From Pseudobutyrivibrio xylanivorans (GTDB taxonomy: Bacteria; Bacillota; Clostridia; Lachnospirales; Lachnospiraceae): 64,000 bases of DNA. Shown piece after piece: positions 47,226 to 56,490 of this stretch. The number at the start of each line of letters is the position of its first letter. Within the stretch, counting starts at the first letter, position 1. Where the stretch lies: assembly GCF_008935055.1 (NCBI RefSeq), contig NZ_CP043028.1, positions 881,501-945,500 on the forward strand, in the 5' to 3' direction. The notes under the pieces are model-generated. The model was given only the letters and a program-made list of their open reading frames with translations. It searched no databases and was not told the origin of the DNA. The translations under genes were made by a program, and so were the position numbers.

Positions 47226-48152
47226 CTTCTTTGCACTAATTTTATAATTTTTCTTGGTTATTCCAAGGGTATTTTCCTCTTTCTTCCACTGGTACGGGGT
47301 CTTTCCCGTCAATTTTTTGAAATTCCTGTTGAATGTGGACGGCGTCTGATAACCAACCCTAAAACCAACCTCTTCCATTGCGTAATCCTTATTCTGGATT
47401 ATCTCACAGGCCTTATCTATTCTCACCATATTCAGATAATCAAGAGGCTTCATGCTCATGCTCTCTTCAAAAATACGTCTGAAATGACTCTCAGACAAAC
47501 CGCATTCATGGGCCACATCCGACATTTTTAAATCTTCAGCGTAATGCTCTGAAATATAGCTTACACTCTTCTCGATGTAGCTGCTTAAACGCTTTTCCTC
47601 AAGGGTAAGGCTTGAGCTCATATCCTCATTTATGCGAAGAAGCTCTGCAACAAATGCCCTAAGATAACCTCTTACCGCATCCTTGTAATATGGTTTTTTC
47701 TCTCTGTACTCTTCAATGATGTTCCTGACAATATTCGTCAGAGCCTTATTCTGATTCCACTGGACAATATAGCCCTGATTATTGATTCTCTTAATAACTT
47801 CCTCTGGAAGCATTCGCTTAAACTGCATTTCATTTCGAATGTAGCTGTCTAAATCAATGTACAGGTATTCCCACTTACAGATTCCGTGATTAAAGCTTTT
47901 TGTTTCATGGGGAATATTCTCAGGAATAATCGTGATAATTCCACCCTTATAGGCTACATTTGACTCCTCAATTGTAAGCATACCATTTCCCCAATAACAG
48001 TATCCTATTTCCATGTAATTGTGGAAATGCAAAAGGTTCTCCTTCTCTGCACCGTAACTGCGAACCCAAGTATTTCCCAAAAGAGCCATTACATAATGCC
48101 CGTCAGGAATCTCATAGTATCTGTATTCAATCTGTTTTTTCTGCTTTGCCAT
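47217..48152 (-). CDS. AraC-family transcriptional regulator
   Basis: 311 aa: N-terminal cupin-like sugar-binding domain (about 1-110, with ENLLHFHNYMEIGYCYWG) and two C-terminal HTH motifs (DLKMSDVAHECGLSESHFRR and YAMEEVGFRVGYQTPSTFNR). Likely controls the adjacent sugar transport operon, whose first gene starts 247 bp downstream on the same strand. Not co-transcribed with it because of the terminator between. Confidence 0.93.
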   Translation of the reverse strand: MAKQKKQIEYRYYEIPDGHYVMALLGNTWVRSYGAEKENLLHFHNYMEIGYCYWGNGMLTIEESNVAYKGGIITIIPENIPHETKSFNHGICKWEYLYIDLDSYIRNEMQFKRMLPEEVIKRINNQGYIVQWNQNKALTNIVRNIIEEYREKKPYYKDAVRGYLRAFVAELLRINEDMSSSLTLEEKRLSSYIEKSVSYISEHYAEDLKMSDVAHECGLSESHFRRIFEESMSMKPLDYLNMVRIDKACEIIQNKDYAMEEVGFRVGYQTPSTFNRNFKKLTGKTPYQWKKEENTLGITKKNYKISAKKGW

Positions 48153-48175
48153 AATCTCCCTGTTCTAAACCGCCT

Positions 48176-49366
48176 TTATTTCTGGTATTCTTCCCTCACA
48201 AATCGCCTGAATACCTCTATCGATCTTTCTACCTTTTCTGTATCTATGCAATATGCCATTCTGAAATATCCTGGACATCCAAAATTATCAGCAGGCACTA
48301 GTATTAAATCATATTTCTTAGCCTTCATGCAAAAGGCATTTGCATCTTCCTCAAGAGCCTTTGGAAAAATATAAAAGGTTCCGCCTGGACGAACCACCTC
48401 AAATCCCATATCCACTAAAGAGTCATAAATGATATTCATATTACGCTCGTATACGCTAAGGTCACTTGTCTCGTCAAGAACCTTGCTCACTGCCAGCTGA
48501 GATGTAGATGCTGGACAGTTGTGGCCTATTCCACGGCTAATCTGACCCATAATAACTGCCAGTATATCCGCATCTGTAGCCTTTGGATTTACAGCTACAT
48601 AGCCTATACGCTCTCCAGGAAGTGAAAGACTCTTTGAAAACGAATAACAGGTCAACGTGTTGTCATAATATTTTGCAGGATATGGACATTCTTTTCCATC
48701 AAAGACAATTTCACGATATGGCTCATCACTGATAAGGAAAATATCATGACCGTATTCCTGCTGCTTTTCCTCCAAAATACCAGCAAGTCGCTTGATTGTC
48801 TCCTCACTGTATACTATTCCAGTAGGATTGTTTGGAGTGTTTATCAACACAGCCATTGTCTTCTCATTTAGGATATCCACAAAAGCATCAAAGTTTATCT
48901 GGAAATCCGCAGTACTAGGAGGGACAACCTTCATTATTGCCCCAGTCCTGCCTATATACTCGTTATATTCTGGGAAGAAAGGTGCAAAAACAATTATCTC
49001 ATCTCCCGGTTCAGTAACCAGCCTAAAAGCATGTGCCAATGCTCCTGCTGCACCGATTGCCATGAAAATATGCTTTGCCTCATAAGAAATTCCGAAACGC
49101 CTAGAGATGGATTTAGCCACAGCACTTCTGACATCCTCTATACCAAGAGATGGGCTATATCCATGAATTGCCATTGGATCTTCATCCTGATACATCTTAA
49201 CAACAGCATCAGTATAGCCTGTTGGACATGGAACGCTTGGGTTACCAAGACTGTAATCAAATACATTCTCGTAACCAATCTCCTTGCCACGGGCTGTTGC
49301 ATACTCACTGAGCTCTCTGATGATAGACTTCCCCTCAAGCATCTTCTTATACGACTTGTTAATCAT
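48176..49366 (-). CDS. PLP-dependent aminotransferase (class I/II)
   Basis: 396 aa, AspC/DapL-like fold. Conserved marks: DYSLGNPSVPCPTGY, INTPNNPTGIVYSEE, ISDEPYREIVFDG, and the PLP Lys in CYSFSKSLSLPGERIGYVAV; C-terminal Arg in PGYFRMAYCID for the substrate carboxylate. Substrate cannot be told. It ends 23 bp before the AraC-type gene starts, so the two may be co-transcribed. Confidence 0.9.
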   Translation of the reverse strand: MINKSYKKMLEGKSIIRELSEYATARGKEIGYENVFDYSLGNPSVPCPTGYTDAVVKMYQDEDPMAIHGYSPSLGIEDVRSAVAKSISRRFGISYEAKHIFMAIGAAGALAHAFRLVTEPGDEIIVFAPFFPEYNEYIGRTGAIMKVVPPSTADFQINFDAFVDILNEKTMAVLINTPNNPTGIVYSEETIKRLAGILEEKQQEYGHDIFLISDEPYREIVFDGKECPYPAKYYDNTLTCYSFSKSLSLPGERIGYVAVNPKATDADILAVIMGQISRGIGHNCPASTSQLAVSKVLDETSDLSVYERNMNIIYDSLVDMGFEVVRPGGTFYIFPKALEEDANAFCMKAKKYDLILVPADNFGCPGYFRMAYCIDTEKVERSIEVFRRFVREEYQK

Positions 49367-49409
49367 GACATTCTCTCCCTTTCTAGCCTAAACCAAATTC
49401 TACTGTCTT

Positions 49410-50792
49410 CTATTTATGCCTTCTGTCATGCTCCTTGAAATAGTCGGTCTTGTCAACGTGCATCAATCTATCTGCCTGATTGACTAGCCCCTTAACATCT
49501 TCTGCAGTATCCGCCCATACCGCACCAACAGCAATGGAAACATTTTTTGCTTTCTTTTTCAGCTTATCTACCTGCTCATAAAAGTGCTCCTCACTAATCT
49601 GAGGAATCAAAGCAACGAATTCATCTCCGCCTATCCTGTAGCAATATTTTTTCTTGAAGGCCGAACCCATAATGGTTGCAACTTCTTTTATAACATTATC
49701 ACCACCATCATGTCCATGCTCCTCATTGTACATCTTTAAACCATTTATATCTATAAAACATACACCAATAGACACATTTAATTCCTCAAGCATGTGGTCT
49801 GCAGCTGCATATGCATTCCTATTTCCCAGTCCTGTCAACTCATCATGGGCACTAATGTGCGCCATTTCCTGAGCCAGTCTATAGTTTTTCACTTCCTCAG
49901 ACAGGAAAATGCTAATTGATTCTACCACCTCTTTGACATTGACATCTAAATCAAGAGAATAATTGTCCACCACAAGATACCCAATTATATGGCTCTTATC
50001 CCTAAGTGCAGAAACAATATATCGTGAAATTGAACCTTCCAGAATTGAGCGATAGGCCGCAACATCCTCACCACTTATCTCCGTTATATCCTCAGCAAAA
50101 TAAACATCCTTATCTTTCAATTGATGATTCCAGAGTGTAAAGAAATCACACTCCTCAAAAACCTTTTTTGTTGGCAGTCCTATTCCACTTACCCTGTCTG
50201 ACCAGAAATGTATTTCTCCCAGCTTACCATGCTTGCTTTCAATGATTCCAACTCTATCAGCATGTAAAACCTTGCCAAGTTCATTTAACGCATGCTTCAC
50301 ACCTTTTTTGAATTCATTTCTTGAAAGCTCTTTTGCGCAATCTAAAATAACGTTAGTAGAATTCGTTGTAATTACACGCTTTTCTTCCTTACGTTTTTCT
50401 GCGGTTACATCATGAATAATAAAGGCACAAAATCCCTTTTGATAAACTGGGACTGCCCAAAATTCAAACCATCTGTTAAATTGTGTGTTGTAGGTGCTGT
50501 TAATTACCGATTGGCGCATGATAGCTGCCTGATAGCTGAGTTTAATCCAATCCTCATCGCGATTGCTTACGGTTGTATAATAAGTTGAACCAATAAGCTC
50601 GCTTGTCGGTTTTCCAACAAGCGAGGCATATTTCTCGTTAACAAACAGGAACAACATATCCTTAACCGTTCCAAAAGGATCAGTCACCACTTTAAAAACA
50701 CAGCATGCATCAGGCAAATCTCTGAGCATATATAGAATATCCTGAGCTGAAAATTCAGCATTACCCATCAAATCTTTTCCACTATTATCCAT
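49410..50792 (-). CDS. Diguanylate cyclase with PAS and GAF-like sensory domains
   Basis: 460 aa. PAS domain at about 10-130 (DACCVFKVVTDPFGTVK; FIIHDVTAEKRKEEK), a GAF-like domain (about 140-290), then a GGDEF domain with RIGGDEFVALI and GNRNAYAAADHMLEEL, HGHDGGDNVIKEVA. The GGDEF motif is intact, so c-di-GMP synthesis is expected; no RxxD inhibitory site at the usual place. Nine bp after the chemoreceptor gene. Confidence 0.9.
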   Translation of the reverse strand: MDNSGKDLMGNAEFSAQDILYMLRDLPDACCVFKVVTDPFGTVKDMLFLFVNEKYASLVGKPTSELIGSTYYTTVSNRDEDWIKLSYQAAIMRQSVINSTYNTQFNRWFEFWAVPVYQKGFCAFIIHDVTAEKRKEEKRVITTNSTNVILDCAKELSRNEFKKGVKHALNELGKVLHADRVGIIESKHGKLGEIHFWSDRVSGIGLPTKKVFEECDFFTLWNHQLKDKDVYFAEDITEISGEDVAAYRSILEGSISRYIVSALRDKSHIIGYLVVDNYSLDLDVNVKEVVESISIFLSEEVKNYRLAQEMAHISAHDELTGLGNRNAYAAADHMLEELNVSIGVCFIDINGLKMYNEEHGHDGGDNVIKEVATIMGSAFKKKYCYRIGGDEFVALIPQISEEHFYEQVDKLKKKAKNVSIAVGAVWADTAEDVKGLVNQADRLMHVDKTDYFKEHDRRHK

Positions 50793-50801
50793 CTTGTCCC
50801 T

Positions 50802-52502
50802 CTAGCGGAAGAATGACATCTCCTCATCCAATACTTTAGCAATCTCATTCAAGCCATTAGCTTTGCTTGAAAGAACCTCCATTGTGTCTGAAAGATCCTG
50901 CATTGAAGCCCTTGTTTCCTCAGAGCTTGCTGCATTCTCCTGTGAAATAGATGACAGGTTTGTAATTGTATCTGAGATAGAATTACTTGCTGCTTCTGTC
51001 TTGTCTACATTTTCAACAATTTCTTTTGTCAGAGCAACTGACTTATTAATATCGTCAATCAATAAGTCAACCTGCTCGATTGTTCTGTGAATTGTGCTTC
51101 GCTGCTTGCTGATAGCTTCCTGTACACTACCGGCCTCAGCCATGGTCTTGTTAGAATCTGATGCAAGACCCTTCATAGCCTCCTGAATATTCTGAGCCGC
51201 TGCTGCAGACTGATCTGCCAGCTGACGAATTTCATCTGCTACTACTGCGAAGCCCTTACCAGCTTCACCAGCTCTTGCTGCCTCAATACTTGCATTTAAC
51301 GAAAGAAGATTTGTCTGGGCTGCAATTGCATCAATAATCTGAACTGCTTCACTAATAGTTGTAACAGCAGTATTTGTATTTCCAATCAAATCAACAATAC
51401 CATCAATTGCTGCAATACTTTCTCGTGTTGACATTCTAAGCTCAGTAAGCTTATCCTGACTGGCCTTTGAGTTCTCCTGCATAGAATCTGCAAGGCCCTG
51501 CATCTCCTCAGTATTAGCTGTAATCAATTGAACTGCGTCATTGATATCATTGACATTCTCAACTGCTTCCTGAAGGGCATCTGCCTGACTTGAAGCACCA
51601 GTTGCAACCTGAGTTACTGCTATTGTTACATTATCTGCTGTTTCGGCGATAGTCTGAACAGTTTCGTTAAGATATCCTGCTGAATCATCCACCTCATTCG
51701 ATGATACCCTGGCATTTCCAATAACTTCTCGAATCTTTGCTGCCATATCGAAAAGAGCATTAGACATCTCACCCAATTCATCTTTTCGATCTTTAACCTT
51801 ATCGGAAAGTCTGATTTCCAAATCACCTGTTGACATCTGACGAACAGCTCTAACGTTTTCATCAATAGCCTTAATGATTTGTATAATGTAAAGCACTGCA
51901 ATTATTGCAAATACGATAATAATTCCAAATGAAATAGTAACAGTCCAAGCTACTTTCTTACTTATGTACTCTGTAACTTCAATTTTTCTTAAACCAACAA
52001 ATGCCATTCCATAAATAGCACCATCATTATCCTTTAAAGGAATATACGCTACATAATATGGCTGCTCATTAATCATTACGTTTTCTGCAGAATATCGGTT
52101 TCCTTTATTTAATACTTCTTCGATTATAGCGTCGCCAGCTTTTGTACCTACTGCGCCTTCGATACTTGAGCGCTCACGAGTGTCCCCTCTAAAGAAAGTA
52201 TAATCATAACCCGTTTCTTCATGCATTTCCTGCTCAAGAGTAATGCTTACTGCATCCTCTGCAGTTACGGTCTCTGCCATATAGCCTAATACCTGGGCAT
52301 ATGATGCACAAGTGGCCATTACGCCAGTTTCAACTTCGTATTCCATGCCTCGACGCATATTTGTAGTACCAACAATTGTGGCTGCCACGCCTACACATAC
52401 TAACGACGCAATTAATAAACCCAAAATAGCTGTTCTCAATGACGAAAGCTTTACCATTTTGGCTAGTTTATCCATTGTCCGTACATTTTCCTTGCTCTCC
52501 AT
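50802..52502 (-). CDS. Methyl-accepting chemotaxis protein with single-Cache sensor
   Basis: 566 aa. Span 1 at about 25-47, a periplasmic-side sensor of ~130 residues of sCache type ([37 protein letters not shown]), span 2 at about 185-212, HAMP ([14 protein letters not shown]), then the cytoplasmic hairpin with [20 protein letters not shown]. No C-terminal CheR-tethering pentapeptide. Ligand unknown. Cotranscribed with a diguanylate cyclase, linking chemotaxis to c-di-GMP. Confidence 0.93.
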   Translation of the reverse strand: MESKENVRTMDKLAKMVKLSSLRTAILGLLIASLVCVGVAATIVGTTNMRRGMEYEVETGVMATCASYAQVLGYMAETVTAEDAVSITLEQEMHEETGYDYTFFRGDTRERSSIEGAVGTKAGDAIIEEVLNKGNRYSAENVMINEQPYYVAYIPLKDNDGAIYGMAFVGLRKIEVTEYISKKVAWTVTISFGIIIVFAIIAVLYIIQIIKAIDENVRAVRQMSTGDLEIRLSDKVKDRKDELGEMSNALFDMAAKIREVIGNARVSSNEVDDSAGYLNETVQTIAETADNVTIAVTQVATGASSQADALQEAVENVNDINDAVQLITANTEEMQGLADSMQENSKASQDKLTELRMSTRESIAAIDGIVDLIGNTNTAVTTISEAVQIIDAIAAQTNLLSLNASIEAARAGEAGKGFAVVADEIRQLADQSAAAAQNIQEAMKGLASDSNKTMAEAGSVQEAISKQRSTIHRTIEQVDLLIDDINKSVALTKEIVENVDKTEAASNSISDTITNLSSISQENAASSEETRASMQDLSDTMEVLSSKANGLNEIAKVLDEEMSFFR

Positions 52503-52618
52503 ATTCGACCTCCGTTTACTCTCTCCCTTGGCCGATTGAACAGTATTACTCTACAAGGCTAGAAAACCGACTATTTGGATTATAGCCTATAACTACGTAC
52601 AAACTGTGAAAAAAGTGT

Positions 52619-52655
52619 AAAAAAAGGCAACTGTTGTAACGTTGTGAACAGTTGC
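52619..52655 (-). terminator. Intrinsic terminator downstream of the dehydrogenase gene
   Basis: GGCAACTGTT (52625-52634) / AACAGTTGCC (52646-52655), 11-nt loop, then U6 on the minus strand. Confidence 0.85.
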
Positions 52656-52721
52656 CCTTTAATGATTATTATCATCGTCTAATTCTATATTTAAACTTAT
52701 GTCTATACCACTATCTTCAAG

Positions 52722-52838
52722 CTTACTTCGATTTATCTTTTTCTTAGCCTCATGAAGCATTGCCTTTATAGCTTCCAAATCTTCGTAAGCATCGTCGGAA
52801 CTATATGGTTTACTCTCATCTTCAAAATTCCAACCCAT
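52722..52838 (-). CDS. Short ORF (38 aa), possibly frameshifted from a 59-aa reading
   Basis: Frame from the ATG at 52838 reads MGWNFEDESKPYSSDDAYED, LEAIKAMLHEAKKK, then stops at 52722 right after an A6 run (52737-52742). In the +1 frame coding continues INRSKLEDSGIDI to a TAA at 52658, three bases before the terminator stem. A single-base indel in the A run, or slippage, would explain it. Acidic, unknown function; 76 bp downstream of the dehydrogenase stop, within its transcript. Confidence 0.4.
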
Positions 52839-52913
52839 AGAATAATACCTCTAGAGTTCTCCCAGTAGTACTAGTCTAACAAATTAGTTTGAAGAAATGA
52901 TGTCTTTATCTCT

Positions 52914-53846
52914 TTATTTAAGGAACTCTTCAACCTGTCCCTCAATAATCTTCATCAAACGCTGTCTGGCTTCAACTGCAGCCCATGCAATGTGAGGTGT
53001 AATAATAAATTTATCGCTATCTTTGATTCTTACCAAAGGATTATCTGGTGACATAGGCTCAACATCAAGTACATCCAAGCCTGCTGCAGCAATTTGTCCA
53101 CTTTCTAAAGCCTCTGCAAGATCTTTTTCCACAATAATTGGACCTCTGCCAACATTTATTAGAATGGCTGACTTTTTCATTTTTGAGAAAGCTGCTGCAT
53201 CCATAAGATGCATAGTATTCTCATCCAATGGTGCATGAATTGAAATAATATCAGATTCCTTCAAAAGTGTATCAAAATCCACTTCCTTGAACTCATTGTT
53301 ATGATTTCTACCACTAGTCGAGTAGTAAGAAACATTTGCACCAAAGCAGGTTGCCACCTGTGCAACTCTCTTTCCTATAGCCCCAAGACCGATGATTCCC
53401 CAATTTTTTCCACTAAGCTCGTGGAAATGCTTTTCAAAATGGGTAAACATCTTGTCACCTACATATTTCTCACTCTTAACATAGTTGTCATAGTAATTAA
53501 GATGCTCCAGCAAATAAAAAGCTAATGAAAATGTGTGCTGTGTCACTGCCTCAGTAGAATATCCAGCCACATTGCGCCATTCTATTCCTCTGCTTGCAAG
53601 AAATTCCTTATCCAGATTGTTAGTACCAGTTGCTGTAACACATACAAGCTTAAGATTCTTGGCCTGTCCCACTGTAGCCTCATTTACAAGCACCTTATTT
53701 AGTACAATAATATCTGCATCTTTTACTCGCTCAGGTACCTCCTCAGAAGATGAATAATCATAGATAACCACTTCTCCAAAGTTTTCAAAAGCCGATAAGT
53801 CAATATCTTCTCCTATTGTTTTTCTGTCTAAAAATACTATCTTCAT
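52914..53846 (-). CDS. D-isomer-specific 2-hydroxyacid dehydrogenase
   Basis: 310 aa. NAD-binding domain with GLGAIGKRVAQVATCFGA, catalytic Arg region NVGRGPIIVEKDLAEAL, Glu in GLDVLDVEPMSPDNPL and His in ITPHIAWAAVEAR. Size and motifs fit glycerate/hydroxypyruvate-type dehydrogenases (HprA-like); PdxB, which is also in this superfamily, is normally longer. Starts 17 bp after the MocR-like gene, so it may serve the same pathway. Confidence 0.88.
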   Translation of the reverse strand: MKIVFLDRKTIGEDIDLSAFENFGEVVIYDYSSSEEVPERVKDADIIVLNKVLVNEATVGQAKNLKLVCVTATGTNNLDKEFLASRGIEWRNVAGYSTEAVTQHTFSLAFYLLEHLNYYDNYVKSEKYVGDKMFTHFEKHFHELSGKNWGIIGLGAIGKRVAQVATCFGANVSYYSTSGRNHNNEFKEVDFDTLLKESDIISIHAPLDENTMHLMDAAAFSKMKKSAILINVGRGPIIVEKDLAEALESGQIAAAGLDVLDVEPMSPDNPLVRIKDSDKFIITPHIAWAAVEARQRLMKIIEGQVEEFLK

Positions 53847-53862
53847 AATCTACCTCTCTTAA

Positions 53863-55149
53863 TTACTCTTTAGAAATTGATTTTTGTAATTCCTCGATAC
53901 CTTTTTCTATATTCTCTTCTGAAATTTTACTACAAGACAACAATATTAGCACATCATCTTTTTCTTTTTGCAAGATTGTTACCTTCACTGACGATTTCTC
54001 TAATCTCTCCTTCACATTAGGTTCGCGGATAAGTATTCCCATCTCCATTCCGCTATCCCCGAATAGAATCTCTGTGTTATCTCCAAATTTCTTTTCAACA
54101 CATTGCTGCAATCTTTGCCTTTTTTCTCCGTACAGCCTTTTTATCTTTTTCAAATGCCTTCTCAGATGACCATCTCGCAAAAATTGACTTAAAGCAATCT
54201 GTTCTGCCTTAGATGCCGTCTGATTATAATATGGTTTTATCCCTTGATATTTTTCTCTTACCCCCTTAGGCAAAATGAGGTAACTAATTCGCACACTAGG
54301 TAATAATACTCTTGAAAATGATCCCAAAAAAGCAGTATTCTCACCTCCGGTAAGAGCATATAAGCTTGGTGTGGCTTTCGTTGAAAATACAAAATCGTTT
54401 TGATAATCATCCTCTATTATCAAATGATTATTTTTAATTGCATGATTAATAAGCTCTCTCCTACGCTTCATGGTCATAACCTCTCCCCATTTTGTCATAT
54501 AAGATGGAGCAACATAAATTACATGAGACTCTTTATTTCTGTATGCCACCTCGAATCCTGCATTTTTAAAGGTTGTGGCACCCTCGATAAAATCCTTTGT
54601 AGGAAAAGAAATAGTGCGCTCACCTGGTACCAAAGCAATTAGTATTTGCAAAAGATTTTGGAAGCCAGCTCCAATAACAACATCCTCTTTTGTGCAGATT
54701 ATATTTCTAGTGCGACGCACATATTTTACAATCTCCTCCCTCAAATCCTCCTCTCCTTGATTGTCGGCATATGAAAGAAGCCTGTCTTCCTGTCTCAGAG
54801 CAGATTTCATATACCGTCTCCACAAATCAAGGCATGACACCAGTTTATCCTCTCCAATAGTAGCAAAATCATATTTTATTATTCTGTCTTCGCTTATTTT
54901 TGAGTTTGTGGCTGCTTTATCCTCCAGATGGTTGCGTTTAGCCATCTCCGAAACAAAAAAACCGACTTTCTCTACAGAATATATATATCCATCTGCTGCG
55001 AGCTGTTGATATGCTGTTTCAACTGAAGTCTTACTTACATCAAGTGATTTTTCGCACTCTCTTATAGATGGCATTTTCTGCCCTATCTCTAGCCCTCCAT
55101 TACGTATTTGATTTATGTAATATTCATATACTTTTTCATATATCTTCAT
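53863..55149 (-). CDS. MocR/PdxR-like regulator, PLP lysine replaced by Arg
   Basis: 428 aa. N-terminal GntR-type winged HTH (MKIYEKVYEYYINQIRNGG, KMPSIRECEKSLDVSKTS), then a class I aminotransferase-like domain (SYADNQGEEDLREEI, IIEDDYQNDFVF). The site that should hold the PLP-binding Lys, in the pattern GSFSK, reads LGSFSRVLLPS: R280 (codon AGA). Without Lys an internal aldimine cannot form, so ligand sensing must differ, or PLP binds non-covalently. Divergent from an ECF S component gene. Confidence 0.85.
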   Translation of the reverse strand: MKIYEKVYEYYINQIRNGGLEIGQKMPSIRECEKSLDVSKTSVETAYQQLAADGYIYSVEKVGFFVSEMAKRNHLEDKAATNSKISEDRIIKYDFATIGEDKLVSCLDLWRRYMKSALRQEDRLLSYADNQGEEDLREEIVKYVRRTRNIICTKEDVVIGAGFQNLLQILIALVPGERTISFPTKDFIEGATTFKNAGFEVAYRNKESHVIYVAPSYMTKWGEVMTMKRRRELINHAIKNNHLIIEDDYQNDFVFSTKATPSLYALTGGENTAFLGSFSRVLLPSVRISYLILPKGVREKYQGIKPYYNQTASKAEQIALSQFLRDGHLRRHLKKIKRLYGEKRQRLQQCVEKKFGDNTEILFGDSGMEMGILIREPNVKERLEKSSVKVTILQKEKDDVLILLSCSKISEENIEKGIEELQKSISKE

Positions 55150-55270
55150 ATCTGTCCCCTAAAAAATAATTGTATTTGAGCATTTCTTCGATAACAGTTT
55201 GATGGTATTATAGCTCCAACATAAGAGCAGGAAAAGTACTTTTTCATTTTACGACATAGGAGGATTCATC

Positions 55271-55834
55271 ATGAGCGACACAACATTATCTATTACAAAC
55301 ACTGATAAGACTAGAAAAATGATTTTTGCAGCGCTTTTTGCCTCACTTACCTGTGTCTCTACGATGATTATCAAAATTCCTACACCTACTAATGGCTACA
55401 TTCATCCAGGAGACGGATTTGTTCTACTTAGCAGTTTATTGCTTGGTCCAGTTTGGGGAACTCTTGCAGCTGGTATCGGCTCAGCCCTTTCAGATTTGAT
55501 TGGAGGCTATTTCATTTATGTTCCTGCCACCTTTATTATTAAATCCCTCACAGCTTTAGTTGGTTACTATGTCTTTCATTTTCTACTTCGACTTATTGGT
55601 ACTAATACTAATGCACCGCAGCTTATTTTAGGCGGTATCGCAGGGGAGTTCATTATGGTTGCTGGGTATTTTCTTTTTGAAATTTTTATGCTATCAGTTT
55701 TGAATGATACAAGTCTTGAAGCTTCAACAATAGCTTCTGCTGCGAGTATCATTCCAAATATAATTCAGGCTATGTTTGGAGTTATTATCTCCACAATTTT
55801 ATATCCTATCCTATTCAAAAAGCTGCCTATTTAA
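55271..55834 (+). CDS. ECF transporter S component
   Basis: 187 aa, about six membrane spans (FAALFASLTCVSTMIIKIP; GFVLLSSLLLGPVWGTLAAG; ALSDLIGGYFIYVPATF and others). ALFASLTCVSTMI and YIHPGDGFV with the Ala-rich helix-1 pattern fit an S component. Regulator-neighbour logic points to a vitamin B6-type or other MocR-controlled substrate, but the ligand is not shown by the sequence; the ECF A/T module is not in this window. AGGAGG upstream of the ATG. Confidence 0.85.
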   Translation: MSDTTLSITNTDKTRKMIFAALFASLTCVSTMIIKIPTPTNGYIHPGDGFVLLSSLLLGPVWGTLAAGIGSALSDLIGGYFIYVPATFIIKSLTALVGYYVFHFLLRLIGTNTNAPQLILGGIAGEFIMVAGYFLFEIFMLSVLNDTSLEASTIASAASIIPNIIQAMFGVIISTILYPILFKKLPI

Positions 55835-55845
55835 GGCAGCTTTTC
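55817..55845. terminator. Bidirectional terminator holding both stop codons in its loop
   Basis: AAAAAGCTGCC (55817-55827), loop TATTTAA (55828-55834), GGCAGCTTTT (55835-55844). Plus-strand UAA (55832-55834) and minus-strand UAA (55831-55833) both lie in the loop. Confidence 0.85.
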
Positions 55846-56490
55846 TAATATCACTATTTCATTTTCTGTCACATGGCAAGGGAGGTTCAATACCTCTACT
55901 CCAATATCTATAGCCTCTTTTAATGCAACTCCAAACTCTGGATGTGTTTCAATATTAGGTCTCACCTCCGTTATGCTATTCACTTGAATCACAAAAGCAA
56001 CCATGGCTTTATATCCCTTTTTAGTTGCCCCAGCCAACTCTCGTAAATGTTTTACTCCACGTTCTGTCGGAGCATCTGGAAAATAACCAATTCCGTCTTT
56101 TATCAACGTGCAGCCTTTCACTTCAAGCAAATACTTGTCTTCGCCCTTTTCCATATAAAAATCAATTCTTGAATTTCCATGCTTGTATTCAGGAATAACC
56201 AAATCATAATCCTGCTTCATCAGCCATTCTTTTACTACCGCATTTGGGGCCTGTGAATCGATATTTATTATCCCAATTGGGGTATCTACTGCCACCAAAT
56301 CATAAAGTGTTTTGCGTTCAGGGTTATTTGCCTTTTCTAAATATACTGTCCTTCCAGGAATTAATAGTTCCTTACATCTGCCTGTATTTTTCACATGAAC
56401 TGTGATTTCCTTGCCTTCTATTTCAACCTGTGCAATAAATCGATTTGGCCTAGATAAGAATTTTGCTTCAACAATTTCTTTATACTTCAT
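55831..56490 (-). CDS. sfsA: SfsA family nuclease/sugar-fermentation stimulation protein
   Basis: 219 aa. SfsA landmarks: RPNRFIAQVEIEGKEITVHV near the start, RCKELLIPGRTVYLEKANNP, SRIDFYMEKGEDKYLLEVKG with the nuclease-fold Asp/Glu/Lys and FPDAPTERGVKHLRELA. Function is debated; structural similarity to endonucleases is known. The start overlaps the ABC gene stop by one base. Confidence 0.93.
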   Translation of the reverse strand: MKYKEIVEAKFLSRPNRFIAQVEIEGKEITVHVKNTGRCKELLIPGRTVYLEKANNPERKTLYDLVAVDTPIGIINIDSQAPNAVVKEWLMKQDYDLVIPEYKHGNSRIDFYMEKGEDKYLLEVKGCTLIKDGIGYFPDAPTERGVKHLRELAGATKKGYKAMVAFVIQVNSITEVRPNIETHPEFGVALKEAIDIGVEVLNLPCHVTENEIVILEKLP

